The notes under the pieces: model-generated
What the model saw: the letters and a program-made list of their open reading frames with translations, nothing else
Databases searched by the model: none
Told to the model about the DNA's origin: nothing
Shown here: in pieces, positions 27,227 to 35,501 of the stretch
Layout: every line of letters begins with the position of its first letter
Position numbering within the stretch: the stretch's first letter is position 1
NCBI RefSeq assembly: GCF_000820045.1
Contig: NZ_CDBJ01000053.1
Span: 99,393-163,392 of the forward strand
Direction of reading: 5' to 3'
DNA: 64,000 nt
Source of the DNA: Aeromonas rivuli
GTDB lineage: Bacteria; Pseudomonadota; Gammaproteobacteria; Enterobacterales; Aeromonadaceae
Position numbers and translations under genes: made by a program

Positions 27227-28138
27227 TCAAGCCGCCTCGGGCAATGCCTCCTTCTTCTGGTAAGCCGCAGGGCTCAGCCCCAGCAGCTCCTGCACCGTGG
27301 AGGCCACCGTGATGGAGGAGAGGGTACCGGTCAAAATGCCGGCGAACAGGGTGAAGGCGAAGCCATGGAGGGCATCGCCGCCAAACAGCAGCAGGGCTCC
27401 CACGGTAAAGAGGGTGGTGCCCGAGGTGATCATGGTGCGGCTGAAGGTCGCCTTGATAGCGATATCGCTGCACTCATGCATCCCCAACCGGGTGCGGGAG
27501 CTCAAGATGTCCCTCAGCCTGTCCGAGATGACGATGCTGTCGTTGAGGGAGTAGCCGATCACCGCCATCAGGCCGGCGATCACGTTGAGGTCGAACTCGA
27601 TATGGAACAGGGCAAGCAGCCCCAGGGCGACCACGGCATCATGCAGCACCGACAGCAAGATGCCGACGGCCTGACGCCATTCGAAACGAAACGCCAGATA
27701 GACGGAGATGGCGATAGAGGCCACCAGCACCGCCATCATCCCCTGCTGGAACAACTCGGCGCCCACCTGGGGGCCCACTATGGTGGTGCGCAGCAGTTCG
27801 ACCGGCAGGCCAAGCTGAGTCGCCAGCCGATCGGCCAGCTCCTGGGCAGGCATGGTCAGCCCCTCGGGGGGGAGCTTGATCAGCCACTCACCGGGGACCC
27901 CGGCCGGTTGCAGGCTCACCAGGGCGCGCAGAGGCTCCCCGAGCAAGGCATTGATCTCATGGGCATCCTTGAGGGTCTGGATCTTGAACTCCAGCAAGAT
28001 GCCCCCGGTGAAATCCAGTCCCAGTTGCAGGCCGTTGATGACCAGCAGCCCGAGACTGGCGAGGGTGAGCAGCACGGAGAGGCCCAGCCCCAGATAACGC
28101 CAGCGGGTCAGGCTCATGGAAAAGAAGCGATGAAACAT
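27227..28138 (-). CDS. secF: Protein translocase subunit SecF
   Basis: 303 residues, normal for SecF. With SecD it uses the proton or sodium gradient to help pull proteins through SecYEG to the periplasm. One helix near the N-terminus is followed by the periplasmic P4 domain (LDFTGGILLEFK at its start) and five helices at the C-terminus, with the family motifs VIGYSLNDSIVISDRLRD and TMITSGTTLFTVGALLLFGG. Two bases separate it from the secD stop. No yajC is present on either side, unlike the common yajC-secD-secF operon, so this may be a second, accessory SecDF pair. Confidence 0.95.
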   Translation of the reverse strand: MFHRFFSMSLTRWRYLGLGLSVLLTLASLGLLVINGLQLGLDFTGGILLEFKIQTLKDAHEINALLGEPLRALVSLQPAGVPGEWLIKLPPEGLTMPAQELADRLATQLGLPVELLRTTIVGPQVGAELFQQGMMAVLVASIAISVYLAFRFEWRQAVGILLSVLHDAVVALGLLALFHIEFDLNVIAGLMAVIGYSLNDSIVISDRLRDILSSRTRLGMHECSDIAIKATFSRTMITSGTTLFTVGALLLFGGDALHGFAFTLFAGILTGTLSSITVASTVQELLGLSPAAYQKKEALPEAA

Positions 28139-28140
28139 GA

Positions 28141-29952
28141 TTAAACCCTCTGCAGCCGTTGGCTGCTCTTGCCCCAGATGGGATTGATGATGGCGCGCGT
28201 GCCCCAGATACCGGTAATCATGCTGGAAACCAGCCCCAGGATCAGGGTGATGGAGAAGCCCTGCAGCGGGCCTGAGCCGATGGCGTAGAGCACCACGGCA
28301 CTGATCAGGGTGGTGATGTTGGCGTCGAAGATGGTGCTGAAGGCCGAGCGGTAGCCAAAGTCGATGGCTCCCGCCAGGCTGGCACCTTCACGCAACCTGT
28401 CCTTGACCCGCTCGAAGATGAGCACATGGGTATCCACCGCCATGCCGACCGTGAGCACCAGACCGGCGATGCCGGGCAGGGTCAATACGGCGCCGGGCAA
28501 CACCGCCAGCATGCCCACCTGCATCAACAAGTTGCCGAACAGCGCCGTGATGGCGACCCAGCCAAACTTGCGATACCAGCACAACATGAACACCATCATG
28601 CCGACCATGCCAAACACCAGGGCGCTAAAGCCCGCCTCTATGTTCTGCAACCCCAGGGTGGGGCCTATGCTGCGCTCTTCCAGGATCTTGAGGGGCGCGG
28701 TCAGGGCCCCGGCGCGCAGCAGCATGGCGAGCTCCTGTGCCTCCGGCATGCTGCCAAGCCCGGTGATGCGGAACTGGTTGCCGAGCGCCGTCTGTATGGT
28801 GGCCACGTTGATCACCTGACTGTGAGCCCGCAACTTGCCGCTGCTGCCCGTCTTGTACTCGGTGAACACGGTCGCCATGGGGCTGCCCACATGCTGGCGA
28901 CTGAACTGGCTCATCTTGCTGCCCCCCAGGGCATCGAGCACTATGCCGACCTGAGGCTGCCCCATCTCTCCCATGCTGGCACGGGCATCGACGATGTGAT
29001 CGCCGGTCAACACCGGTTTGCGATCCAGTCCGACGCTGCGTCCCTCCTTGTCGGTCATGACAAAGCGGCTGTCCGGCTTGGCCTGATAGAAGGCCAGGGA
29101 TGCCGTGGCGCCAATCACCTCCTTGGCCTGACGGGGGTTGTGGACCCCGGGCAGCTCGATGCGGATACCATCCTGACCCTGGCGCTGCACCGAGGCTTCG
29201 ACGATGCCGAGCTCATTGATGCGCTTCTTGAGGATCGACAGGTTCTGGGTGACGGCGTTATTGGCGAGCAGAGTGCGCTCTGCCTCGCTCATCTTGAGGG
29301 TCAGCACCTGGTCCGATCGGGTCAGCAGCCACTGGCCCTGACGCACACCGCCACTCTCCTTGACGAGGGTGAGCCAGGCGCCCTGCTCCGCCCCCTCTGG
29401 CAGCACTATGCGCACCTCCCCGGTCGCTACCCGGCTCACATTGCCCCCGCGCAAGTGGGCTTCCCGCAGGCCGGTGCGCAGGTTATCCACCAGATTCTTG
29501 GTCTGATTCTCCAGCACGAAGTCCAGATCGACCCCGATCAGCAGCTGCGAGCCACCCCGCAAATCCAGCCCCAGCTTGATGGGGGTGGCGCCGAGCTGGC
29601 TGATCCAGGTCGGCGCCTTGGCATGAAACTCCAGGGTCAGGGCGGCGCTGTCATGGCCCTGCTGCTCGAGCAACTGTTTGGCTCTTTGCTGATCCCCCTG
29701 ATCGGCAAACACCAGCTCCAGCTTGTCCGCCGAGGCGATGGTCTGCTGCAGCACTATGCCCTCTGTGCCCAGCAGCTTGGCATCGCTGGCACTCAGGCTC
29801 GACTGGCCATGCAGGCCGAGGGAAGGCTGCTCACCGAAGAAGGTGGGCAGGGAATAGAAACCGAAGGTCAATAACATCAGCAGCAACAAGGCGTACTGCC
29901 AGGCGCTGGTGCGGTTGTGCAGCAGGCGCGGTTTTTTTCTCACACTGTTCAT
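28141..29952 (-). CDS. secD: Protein translocase subunit SecD
   Basis: 603 residues from the ATG at 29952; an ATG at 29979 would add 9. It has a first helix at about 20-40, a large periplasmic domain with LGLDLRGGSQLLIGVD and the P1 region, and five C-terminal helices with the ion-relay block including ALFGNLLMQVGML, GIAGLVLTVGMAVDTHVLIFER and RVKDRLREG, where the conserved Asp is in VDTHV. It lies directly upstream of secF. No YajC gene is next to it, and a small membrane protein of unknown function lies upstream on the same strand. Confidence 0.95.
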   Translation of the reverse strand: MNSVRKKPRLLHNRTSAWQYALLLLMLLTFGFYSLPTFFGEQPSLGLHGQSSLSASDAKLLGTEGIVLQQTIASADKLELVFADQGDQQRAKQLLEQQGHDSAALTLEFHAKAPTWISQLGATPIKLGLDLRGGSQLLIGVDLDFVLENQTKNLVDNLRTGLREAHLRGGNVSRVATGEVRIVLPEGAEQGAWLTLVKESGGVRQGQWLLTRSDQVLTLKMSEAERTLLANNAVTQNLSILKKRINELGIVEASVQRQGQDGIRIELPGVHNPRQAKEVIGATASLAFYQAKPDSRFVMTDKEGRSVGLDRKPVLTGDHIVDARASMGEMGQPQVGIVLDALGGSKMSQFSRQHVGSPMATVFTEYKTGSSGKLRAHSQVINVATIQTALGNQFRITGLGSMPEAQELAMLLRAGALTAPLKILEERSIGPTLGLQNIEAGFSALVFGMVGMMVFMLCWYRKFGWVAITALFGNLLMQVGMLAVLPGAVLTLPGIAGLVLTVGMAVDTHVLIFERVKDRLREGASLAGAIDFGYRSAFSTIFDANITTLISAVVLYAIGSGPLQGFSITLILGLVSSMITGIWGTRAIINPIWGKSSQRLQRV

Positions 29953-30092
29953 GGCAAGGATCCAATTCGAAACAGGCATGGCGATCGCCGCGATAGTCGC
30001 AGCAGACGCAGAAAATCAATCGAAATGGGGGCTGGCGTCCGATGGACGAGCCCGTCGGTCAGCGAGGGCAACTACCCTGACGTGACCGAAGA

Positions 30093-30530
30093 TCAGCCGT
30101 GAACGGCGCTCTGGGAGAAGCGGTATTGCAGGTGTCGGCGGGAAAGCCAGCGGCGATGTATGCCCCTGAACTTGTCTCTGAAGCTGTGCTTCTGATAGAG
30201 CAGCGGGAGGCAGAGCAACAGGCCCCCCAGCAGTAGCAGGCTGACGGCAGCTGACCAGTCATGGATGAGCTGATAGTCGCGATCTTGCCTGTCGCCATGG
30301 TTGCGCAGGGAGTGTTCCAGCCGCTGCAGATGGCTCTGATGGGTGCCGATAAACTTGACGGCTCCCTCCTCAGGGGTGCTCGCACCATGGAAGGCGCTCT
30401 GGGAGAGGGATGTTTCCTGGGGAGCAGCCACCACATGTCCATCCACTCGAAGAGTAGAAAACAGCAGCATGAAGGCGATGAGCAGGCTCATCACTATCCA
30501 TTTCACTGTATTTGGACGATGGGACGACAT
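30093..30530 (-). CDS. Small membrane protein of unknown function
   Basis: 145 residues with two hydrophobic segments: residues about 10-30 (VKWIVMSLLIAFMLLFSTL, possibly a signal anchor) and about 97-117 (a Leu-rich AAVSLLLLGGLLLCLPLLY). Between them is a polar stretch with HQSHLQRLEHSLRNHGDRQDRD, likely periplasmic. The C-terminus is basic and cytoplasmic. I do not recognise a family. The ATG at 30530 has GGAGCC upstream. It is upstream of secD on the same strand with a 140-bp gap, so co-transcription is possible but not certain. Confidence 0.65.
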   Translation of the reverse strand: MSSHRPNTVKWIVMSLLIAFMLLFSTLRVDGHVVAAPQETSLSQSAFHGASTPEEGAVKFIGTHQSHLQRLEHSLRNHGDRQDRDYQLIHDWSAAVSLLLLGGLLLCLPLLYQKHSFRDKFRGIHRRWLSRRHLQYRFSQSAVHG

Positions 30531-30656
30531 AAGGCTCCGAAAAAAGTGTGAGCTGGCGCCCACTGTGGGCAAGCTATCACAGGGGCTCGTCGGCAGCAAG
30601 GGCTGAACGGACCGGCCTTTGCCCTACCGACCCGAGCAACCCTGTGATAAATGGCG

Positions 30657-31514
30657 CTATTTACCTTGGGTCATCTGTTCGAAGTCGCTGGCATAACCCT
30701 TGAGCAGGCTGTAGAGGTGGGCACGCTGCTTGAGATCCAGGGAGCCACTCAAGTCGCTCAACCACTGGACGGTACGTTGGCGGGACTGCTCGGTATAACC
30801 GGTGAAACGGCCGTCCATCAGACCATCCCCCTCGGCCAGCAGCTTGGTGAGCCGCTGCTCGAAGTCGGGGCTGGCACGCTGCCTGAGCAGCTGATCCAGC
30901 TCGCCGACCCAGGCTCTCTGGTACTCAATCCAGGGCGGCATCATCTCGTATTGCCACTCAACCCAGCGGGCCACCAGGGGCGCCTGGGCGGGTTTGACCT
31001 CGCCTATCCAGAACACCAGTCGCTTGTTCATCTTCTCGGTCGACTCGCGCAGCACCTTCTCCTTGGGATCCTTGGCAAAATCCTGCTCCCGCTCCTGCTG
31101 TCGCGCCAGCCTGTCTTTCATGAAAGCATCGACCTGGGCATCGGTCAGGGTGCGGGCCAGCCGCACCGCCCGCGGTATGGTGTTCTCCAGGGTACGGGTC
31201 AGGCTCTGTTGGGTGGCATCCAGATGTCGGGAGACCTGAGCCGGTGTCATGGGACTCGCCACCGCCCTGGAGAGGGCGGCAAGATCCTTGGCATAGCGCG
31301 GCAACTCATGCTGACGGTGCCAGCTCATCAACCCCTTCACCTCCTGATCGAGCAGCCTCTTCTGGCTGCTGCTCAGGGAAAAATAGTCATCGAGCTGCCA
31401 GACGATGCCGACGTCGAGCCAGTAGTAGATGACCCGGGTCGAGCAACCGACCAGCAGCAGGCAGGCCAGACCCGCCAGCCAGACTCGTGTTTTCTTGCGC
31501 CAAGGGTGTGTCAT
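30657..31514 (-). CDS. DUF6279 family lipoprotein
   Basis: 285 residues. A signal peptide with lipobox LLLVGC puts the lipidated Cys near residue 25, so it should be membrane-anchored in the periplasm. The mature part matches DUF6279, with VIYYWLDVGIVWQLDDYFSLS and an alpha-helical, Gln- and Arg-rich body (NTIPRAVRLARTLTDAQVDAFM). The ATG at 31514 is preferred over the preceding TTG. Only 9 bp separate it from the thiK stop, so it is the last gene of the hinT-ycfL-lpoB-thiK operon. Confidence 0.88.
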   Translation of the reverse strand: MTHPWRKKTRVWLAGLACLLLVGCSTRVIYYWLDVGIVWQLDDYFSLSSSQKRLLDQEVKGLMSWHRQHELPRYAKDLAALSRAVASPMTPAQVSRHLDATQQSLTRTLENTIPRAVRLARTLTDAQVDAFMKDRLARQQEREQDFAKDPKEKVLRESTEKMNKRLVFWIGEVKPAQAPLVARWVEWQYEMMPPWIEYQRAWVGELDQLLRQRASPDFEQRLTKLLAEGDGLMDGRFTGYTEQSRQRTVQWLSDLSGSLDLKQRAHLYSLLKGYASDFEQMTQGK

Positions 31515-31523
31515 CAAGATGGG

Positions 31524-32369
31524 TTACTCCAGTCGTTGGCGATGATGGGCTATCAGCTCGGCATAGGCCGCATCGGGAGCCTGCTCGGCCATGAGCAGGG
31601 CCCACAACAGGGCGATGTAATCGACCCAGGGCAGAAAGGCCGCCCCCTGAAAATCCAGGGGACGTGGCGCCTGGCCCAGGGCAAGCCGTTCAATTTCTTC
31701 AAGATAGCAGTCTTCAAGCGCTGCCATCTCCTCCAGACCCCAACCATGGGTGCGCACTATGCTGGCCAGTTCGAAACCGGGGTGACCCGCTGCGCCATAT
31801 TCCCAATCGATGACCCAGGGTCGCTCTCCCAACAAGTTAGCCGGATTGAGATCGTGATGGCAAGGGAGCCAGCAACCGTCCGGCTCCCGGCTGGCGAGCA
31901 GAGGCGCCTCCAGCTTGTCGAGCCAGGGAGGGGGAGCCTTGAGCCCCTCGCGGTAGCCCCGGGCATGGGCGCGCACCGCCATCCTGACGGTCGGTACCGG
32001 CAGTTGATGCAGTGTTGCCAGTAACAGCGCCAGGGCGGGCAGCGCCTGACGCTGCGGGAGGGGAGCCTGCGCCCAGCTCGGCGCCTCGCACCAGTCGAGC
32101 AGCAGTATGCCGCGATCGGGGTCCCCATAATGGCAAGGCAGTGCCAGTCCGGCGGCCATGGCCCCCCGATAGAGCTGCCATTCGGTCGCCCTGTCGATGC
32201 CAAGGCGGGCCGGGTCTGGGTGACCCTGCCTCAAAAAGTAACTGCGCCCCGAGGGGAGGCGCAGTCGATAGTTGCTATTGGTCAGCCCGAGCCCCAGTGG
32301 TTCGAGCCGCCCCTCCCGCCAGGGAGCGGGCAGACTCGCCAGCAGGCGCTGTTGTTCATTACCAGCCAA
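31524..32369 (-). CDS. thiK: Thiamine kinase / choline-kinase-like phosphotransferase ThiK
   Basis: 281 residues. ThiK phosphorylates salvaged thiamine to thiamine phosphate; the family shares the choline/aminoglycoside kinase fold. Visible motifs are GLTNSNYRLRLPSG with the glycine-rich region, the FLRQGHPD strand, the catalytic CHHDLNPANLL and the metal-binding WVIDWEYGAAG. Position directly after lpoB, as in E. coli (lpoB-thiK-nagZ), supports the assignment. The start is a TTG at 32369 inside the end of lpoB (11-nt overlap), which is unusual; an out-of-frame ATG nearby was rejected. Confidence 0.85.
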   Translation of the reverse strand: MAGNEQQRLLASLPAPWREGRLEPLGLGLTNSNYRLRLPSGRSYFLRQGHPDPARLGIDRATEWQLYRGAMAAGLALPCHYGDPDRGILLLDWCEAPSWAQAPLPQRQALPALALLLATLHQLPVPTVRMAVRAHARGYREGLKAPPPWLDKLEAPLLASREPDGCWLPCHHDLNPANLLGERPWVIDWEYGAAGHPGFELASIVRTHGWGLEEMAALEDCYLEEIERLALGQAPRPLDFQGAAFLPWVDYIALLWALLMAEQAPDAAYAELIAHHRQRLE

Positions 32370-32955
32370 AGGTCGATGTCTTCGCCTGTTTGCGGATCTC
32401 TTTCTGATCGGCCCACTCCAGCTCGCCGCTCTCCAGATCCATCAGATTCATGGTCATCTGGTAGTAGACATCCTTCACCTTGCCGTTGTCCTTGACGATG
32501 CTGCTGAGGTTGCCATAGACCATGTAGCGAGCACCGGTCTGCTTGCCAAGCCGTACCATGGCGGCGGGATCCACCATGCCACTGCTCTGCTGATATTCGA
32601 GCTGCTGCTTGACCGCCGCCACCTTGCTCATGTCGACGAAACGGAACTTGCCGGAGCGCAGCAACTTGGTGCGGATGGTGTCGCTCACGGCTTCGGTATC
32701 GATGTGCTCCGAGGTCTTGTTGCGGATGGAGTCCATGAACATCACGGGGCGACCCCCTGCCGTGATTTCACTGGTCGCCGGCGAGCTCAACATGGAATCC
32801 GCCATCTTGTCGGCGATGGCTTGCAAGTCGCTCGAGCCGTAATCCACGGTCACCGTCTCGGTGGCCGTCGGATCGCCATAGCTGACGGTGGTGCTGGAGC
32901 AGCCGCCCAGCAGCAGGGCGCCGCCCAGGATAAGCAAGGCATGATTCATCTTCAT
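32359..32955 (-). CDS. lpoB: Penicillin-binding protein activator LpoB
   Basis: 198 residues. An outer-membrane lipoprotein that activates the glycosyltransferase-transpeptidase PBP1b from the periplasmic side. The signal peptide ends in the lipobox LLLGGC (Cys about 19). The mature domain carries the LpoB blocks VMFMDSIRNKTSEHIDTEAVSDTIRTKL, FRFVDMSKVAAVKQQLEYQQSSG and TGARYMVYGNLSSIV. The linker is short compared with E. coli LpoB. It sits between ycfL and thiK, the E. coli order. Confidence 0.96.
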   Translation of the reverse strand: MKMNHALLILGGALLLGGCSSTTVSYGDPTATETVTVDYGSSDLQAIADKMADSMLSSPATSEITAGGRPVMFMDSIRNKTSEHIDTEAVSDTIRTKLLRSGKFRFVDMSKVAAVKQQLEYQQSSGMVDPAAMVRLGKQTGARYMVYGNLSSIVKDNGKVKDVYYQMTMNLMDLESGELEWADQKEIRKQAKTSTFGW

Positions 32956-32987
32956 CGATTCGTTTCCTCAATCACTAAGTACATGCA

Positions 32988-33017
32988 AGGTGTCAGCACC
33001 CCTGGTGCCTGACACCT
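32988..33017 (-). terminator. Stem-loop between ycfL and lpoB
   Basis: AGGTGTCAG and CTGACACCT pair around an inner ACC/GGT segment. It lies in the 93-bp gap between ycfL and lpoB, beside a second GC palindrome (CCGCCGCGCGGCGG, 33025-33038). There is no U tract, so it may act as an RNA-stabilising or attenuating element. Confidence 0.5.
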
Positions 33018-33048
33018 CAAGCCACCGCCGCGCGGCGGCAGGGGCTCA

Positions 33049-33450
33049 TCAGTTCGACTCTTCAATCACTTCACGGACGGAGAGCCGATAACCCTTCACA
33101 TCCAGGGTCGGCGCCAGGGCCGACAGTGTCCGAACCTGCTGGCCATGGAGCACGAGTGGCGTCCAGCCGCGGCCATCAGACGCGACCTCCTGGCCGCTGG
33201 CATCATACCAGTAGAACAGGTATTGCAGAGGGTTGTCGCCACGGCGCTCATTGACTATCTCCACGTTGACCTGCATCAGGCCATTTTGCTGGCGCCTGGC
33301 CAGCTCGCGCAGGTGCAGGTCAAGAGTGCTGTTATCCACTTGCATCTGGGCCGCGCCGCCACTTGGCGCCGACAAGGCAACACCGCTGGTGTTGGTGGCA
33401 CAGGCCGACAGCCCCAAAGCGAGGCCGCAAGCCAGGACGATTCGTTTCAT
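33049..33450 (-). CDS. ycfL: YcfL family lipoprotein
   Basis: 133 residues. Signal peptide with lipobox LGLSAC (Cys about 17). The mature domain has the YcfL pattern, including MQVNVEIVNERRGDNPLQYLFYWYDASGQEV and a closing LDVKGYRLSVREV. It is probably an outer-membrane lipoprotein. In E. coli ycfL lies between hinT and lpoB, as here with one extra gene inserted. Function unknown. Confidence 0.92.
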   Translation of the reverse strand: MKRIVLACGLALGLSACATNTSGVALSAPSGGAAQMQVDNSTLDLHLRELARRQQNGLMQVNVEIVNERRGDNPLQYLFYWYDASGQEVASDGRGWTPLVLHGQQVRTLSALAPTLDVKGYRLSVREVIEESN

Positions 33451-33474
33451 CTTCTACTCCTCACATGAATATCT

Positions 33475-33501
33475 CCCCCCCAGGCACCCTGCCTGGGGGG
33501 A
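33475..33501 (-). terminator. Strong hairpin between the COG3014 gene and ycfL
   Basis: CCCCCCAGGCA and TGCCTGGGGGG form a perfect 11-bp stem with a 3-base loop that starts at the stop codon of the upstream gene. Only a short T-poor tail follows, so it may reduce rather than stop readthrough to ycfL. Confidence 0.65.
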
Positions 33502-34905
33502 TTAGAGCATCATCACCCGGGTGACGAGATTGGCACCGAGCCGGTTGACCCACACCAGGGTGGTATGCCCGGCACGCACCTCGATGGGCAGGGTCTTGCT
33601 CCCACTGCCTGATCCTAACTGCAACTGCTGCGAGCCCGGGGGAAGCGTCGCGTCCCAACTCGATGCCTGGGCAGGCAGGGTCAGCCAGCTGCGGGTGTCG
33701 GCCCGCTCAGACAAGGTGTTGAAGATGCCGACCACAAGGTTGCCCACATCGCCCCCCTCCTTGGCGGCGCTGCGGCGCAGTTGCTCCTTGGCAACCAGAC
33801 GCAGCGCCTGACGGCTCAACATGGCGGGCAGTCGCTCCTGCAGATCCTTGGCAGCCAGGGCTTCGAGCCGCACCAGGGGCGCCGTGCTGCCTGCCTGGTT
33901 GCCCACCCCGACACTGAGCGGCCCCACCTCGGCGCCGCGATTATCGTAGTAGGGGATGGCCACGGTAAAGGTGCGAAAATCCCCGCTTGAGGTAAAGAGC
34001 GGCAGTGGCAGGAAGAGTTCGCGGCGGGCCGGGATCAGCCCATCTTCGAACAGCACCACCACCCTACCCTGCCCCCGCACCAGAGGCGGAGCCTTGCGAC
34101 CGAGGCGCTGCTCGGTGGCCGCCAACTCCGCAGCCGAGCCGCGCAGCCGCGCCAGACGCAGCATGGCCCCTTGCAGGGCCGGGTTATCCGGGGCTATCTC
34201 CAGGCCGCGACCATAGTCTACCCAGGCATCGTTGAGATCCCCGCTCGCCTCATAGAGCACCCCGGACAGATAGAAGGTATAGGCATTCTGGAAGCCGTTC
34301 TTGACCTGGCCGGTGAGGCGGTCGAGATCCGGCGCCCGCGACAGCGCCTGGCGCACACTGGCCTCTTGCTTCGCCTTGGCAACCTCATCACCCCGCTCGC
34401 GCAGGGCCCGCTCCTGCACCTGATTGGCGCGGCGCACTTCGACCAGGGCCCCTTCCAGATCCCCGCGCTGCAGATAATCCAGCGCCAGATAGTGGTGCAG
34501 CATGGTGCGCTCGTAATCCGGCGTCTGATAGCTGAGGGTCTGATCGTTGGTCAGCAGACTGCCGGCCTGGGCCAGCCCCTGGCTCACCCGAAAGCGGGCC
34601 TGCTCATCGTCGGCCTTGAGGGCCAGGTCCGCCGCCTCCCAGGCCTTGCGGCTTTGCGGGGCCTGATTGGCGAGCGAAGCGATACGCCCCAGCTCCAACC
34701 GGCTGAGCACATAGCCATCATCGCCGGGTTCAAGCTCACGCACTTCCCCGATGGCGTCGAGTGCCTTGCCCTGCAGCAGGGCATTGCGCACCGGCGTCAT
34801 CTGCACCGAATAGGAGACGAACAGATCTTGCCAACTGGCGCAGCCGCCCAGCCCCAAAACGGCGCAGAGCAGCAAGGGGCGCAGCCCGGTCAACCGCATC
34901 CTCAC
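33502..34905 (-). CDS. COG3014-type TPR lipoprotein
   Basis: 467 residues. Signal peptide with lipobox VLGLGGC (Cys about 22). The N-terminal 230 residues are helical repeats with a TPR-like pattern ([57 protein letters not shown]). The C-terminal part is beta-rich with [15 protein letters not shown] and a [16 protein letters not shown] segment. It resembles COG3014 lipoproteins found beside lpoB-like genes in Aeromonas and Vibrio. It overlaps the hinT stop by four bases (ATGA), so it is translationally coupled to hinT. Confidence 0.85.
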   Translation of the reverse strand: MRMRLTGLRPLLLCAVLGLGGCASWQDLFVSYSVQMTPVRNALLQGKALDAIGEVRELEPGDDGYVLSRLELGRIASLANQAPQSRKAWEAADLALKADDEQARFRVSQGLAQAGSLLTNDQTLSYQTPDYERTMLHHYLALDYLQRGDLEGALVEVRRANQVQERALRERGDEVAKAKQEASVRQALSRAPDLDRLTGQVKNGFQNAYTFYLSGVLYEASGDLNDAWVDYGRGLEIAPDNPALQGAMLRLARLRGSAAELAATEQRLGRKAPPLVRGQGRVVVLFEDGLIPARRELFLPLPLFTSSGDFRTFTVAIPYYDNRGAEVGPLSVGVGNQAGSTAPLVRLEALAAKDLQERLPAMLSRQALRLVAKEQLRRSAAKEGGDVGNLVVGIFNTLSERADTRSWLTLPAQASSWDATLPPGSQQLQLGSGSGSKTLPIEVRAGHTTLVWVNRLGANLVTRVMML

Positions 34906-35252
34906 AGGGTGAGCAAGGGGCCCAGGGAGTGACCGCCAACCAGATGCATATGGATGTGATACACCTCCTGCCCGCCATGGCGGTTGCAGTTCATGATGAG
35001 GCGATAGCCATCCTCGGCGATGCCCGCATCAAAGGCCAGCTTGCGCGCCACCGTGAACATGCGGCCAAGGGCCAGCTCGTGTTCGGCCTCGACGTCATTG
35101 ACCGTCGGGATCAGCACATTGGGAACGATGAGGATATGCGTCGGCGCCTTGGGGAAGATGTCGCGAAAAGCGGTGACCAGATCGTCCTGATAAAGGATCT
35201 CGGCCGGGATTTCCCTGCGGATGATTTTGCTGAAAATGGTTTCATCGGCCAT
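34902..35252 (-). CDS. hinT: Purine nucleoside phosphoramidase HinT
   Basis: 116 residues, the normal HinT length (E. coli 119). It hydrolyses adenosine phosphoramidates and aminoacyl-adenylates in the cytoplasm. The histidine triad HIHMHLVGG is intact near the C-terminus, and the family start [21 protein letters not shown] and the QEVYHIHMH strand fit. It is the first gene of the hinT-ycfL-lpoB-thiK cluster, as in E. coli, with the COG3014 gene inserted after it. Confidence 0.97.
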   Translation of the reverse strand: MADETIFSKIIRREIPAEILYQDDLVTAFRDIFPKAPTHILIVPNVLIPTVNDVEAEHELALGRMFTVARKLAFDAGIAEDGYRLIMNCNRHGGQEVYHIHMHLVGGHSLGPLLTL

Positions 35253-35374
35253 GGATAACTCCTTGCGTTAAAAAGAAAAATTCAAATTAAGACTCTAAAG
35301 AGCCCATTCCATCCCACTGGGCTTCGCCAAGTGTGACACAGGGCGATTTTTGCGACAGCCGTTGTCACAAAGCC

Positions 35375-35401
35375 TTCAGTTATTGTTAAAAATACCGATA
35401 G
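35375..35401 (+). promoter_or_regulatory. Sigma-28 (FliA) type promoter for the chemoreceptor
   Basis: TTCAGTTA, an 11-bp spacer and ACCGATAG match the FliA consensus TAAAGTTT-N11-GCCGATAA at 5 of 8 and 6 of 8 positions with exact spacing. It lies about 100 bp upstream of the MCP start. Chemoreceptors are commonly FliA-dependent. Confidence 0.6.
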
Positions 35402-35501
35402 CGAGAACAGTAAGGATCCCCGGTGCCCACCACGAAGTCCGTAGGGTAACAAAGGGACGGGGGATTCAGGCAAGGGACTTTTGCATCACAGCGGGACAAT
35501 A

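Noticed and set aside
35402-35501. c-di-GMP (GEMM) or TPP riboswitch in the chemoreceptor leader
   Set aside because: Some complementary segments exist, but the diagnostic core motifs of either class are not present.
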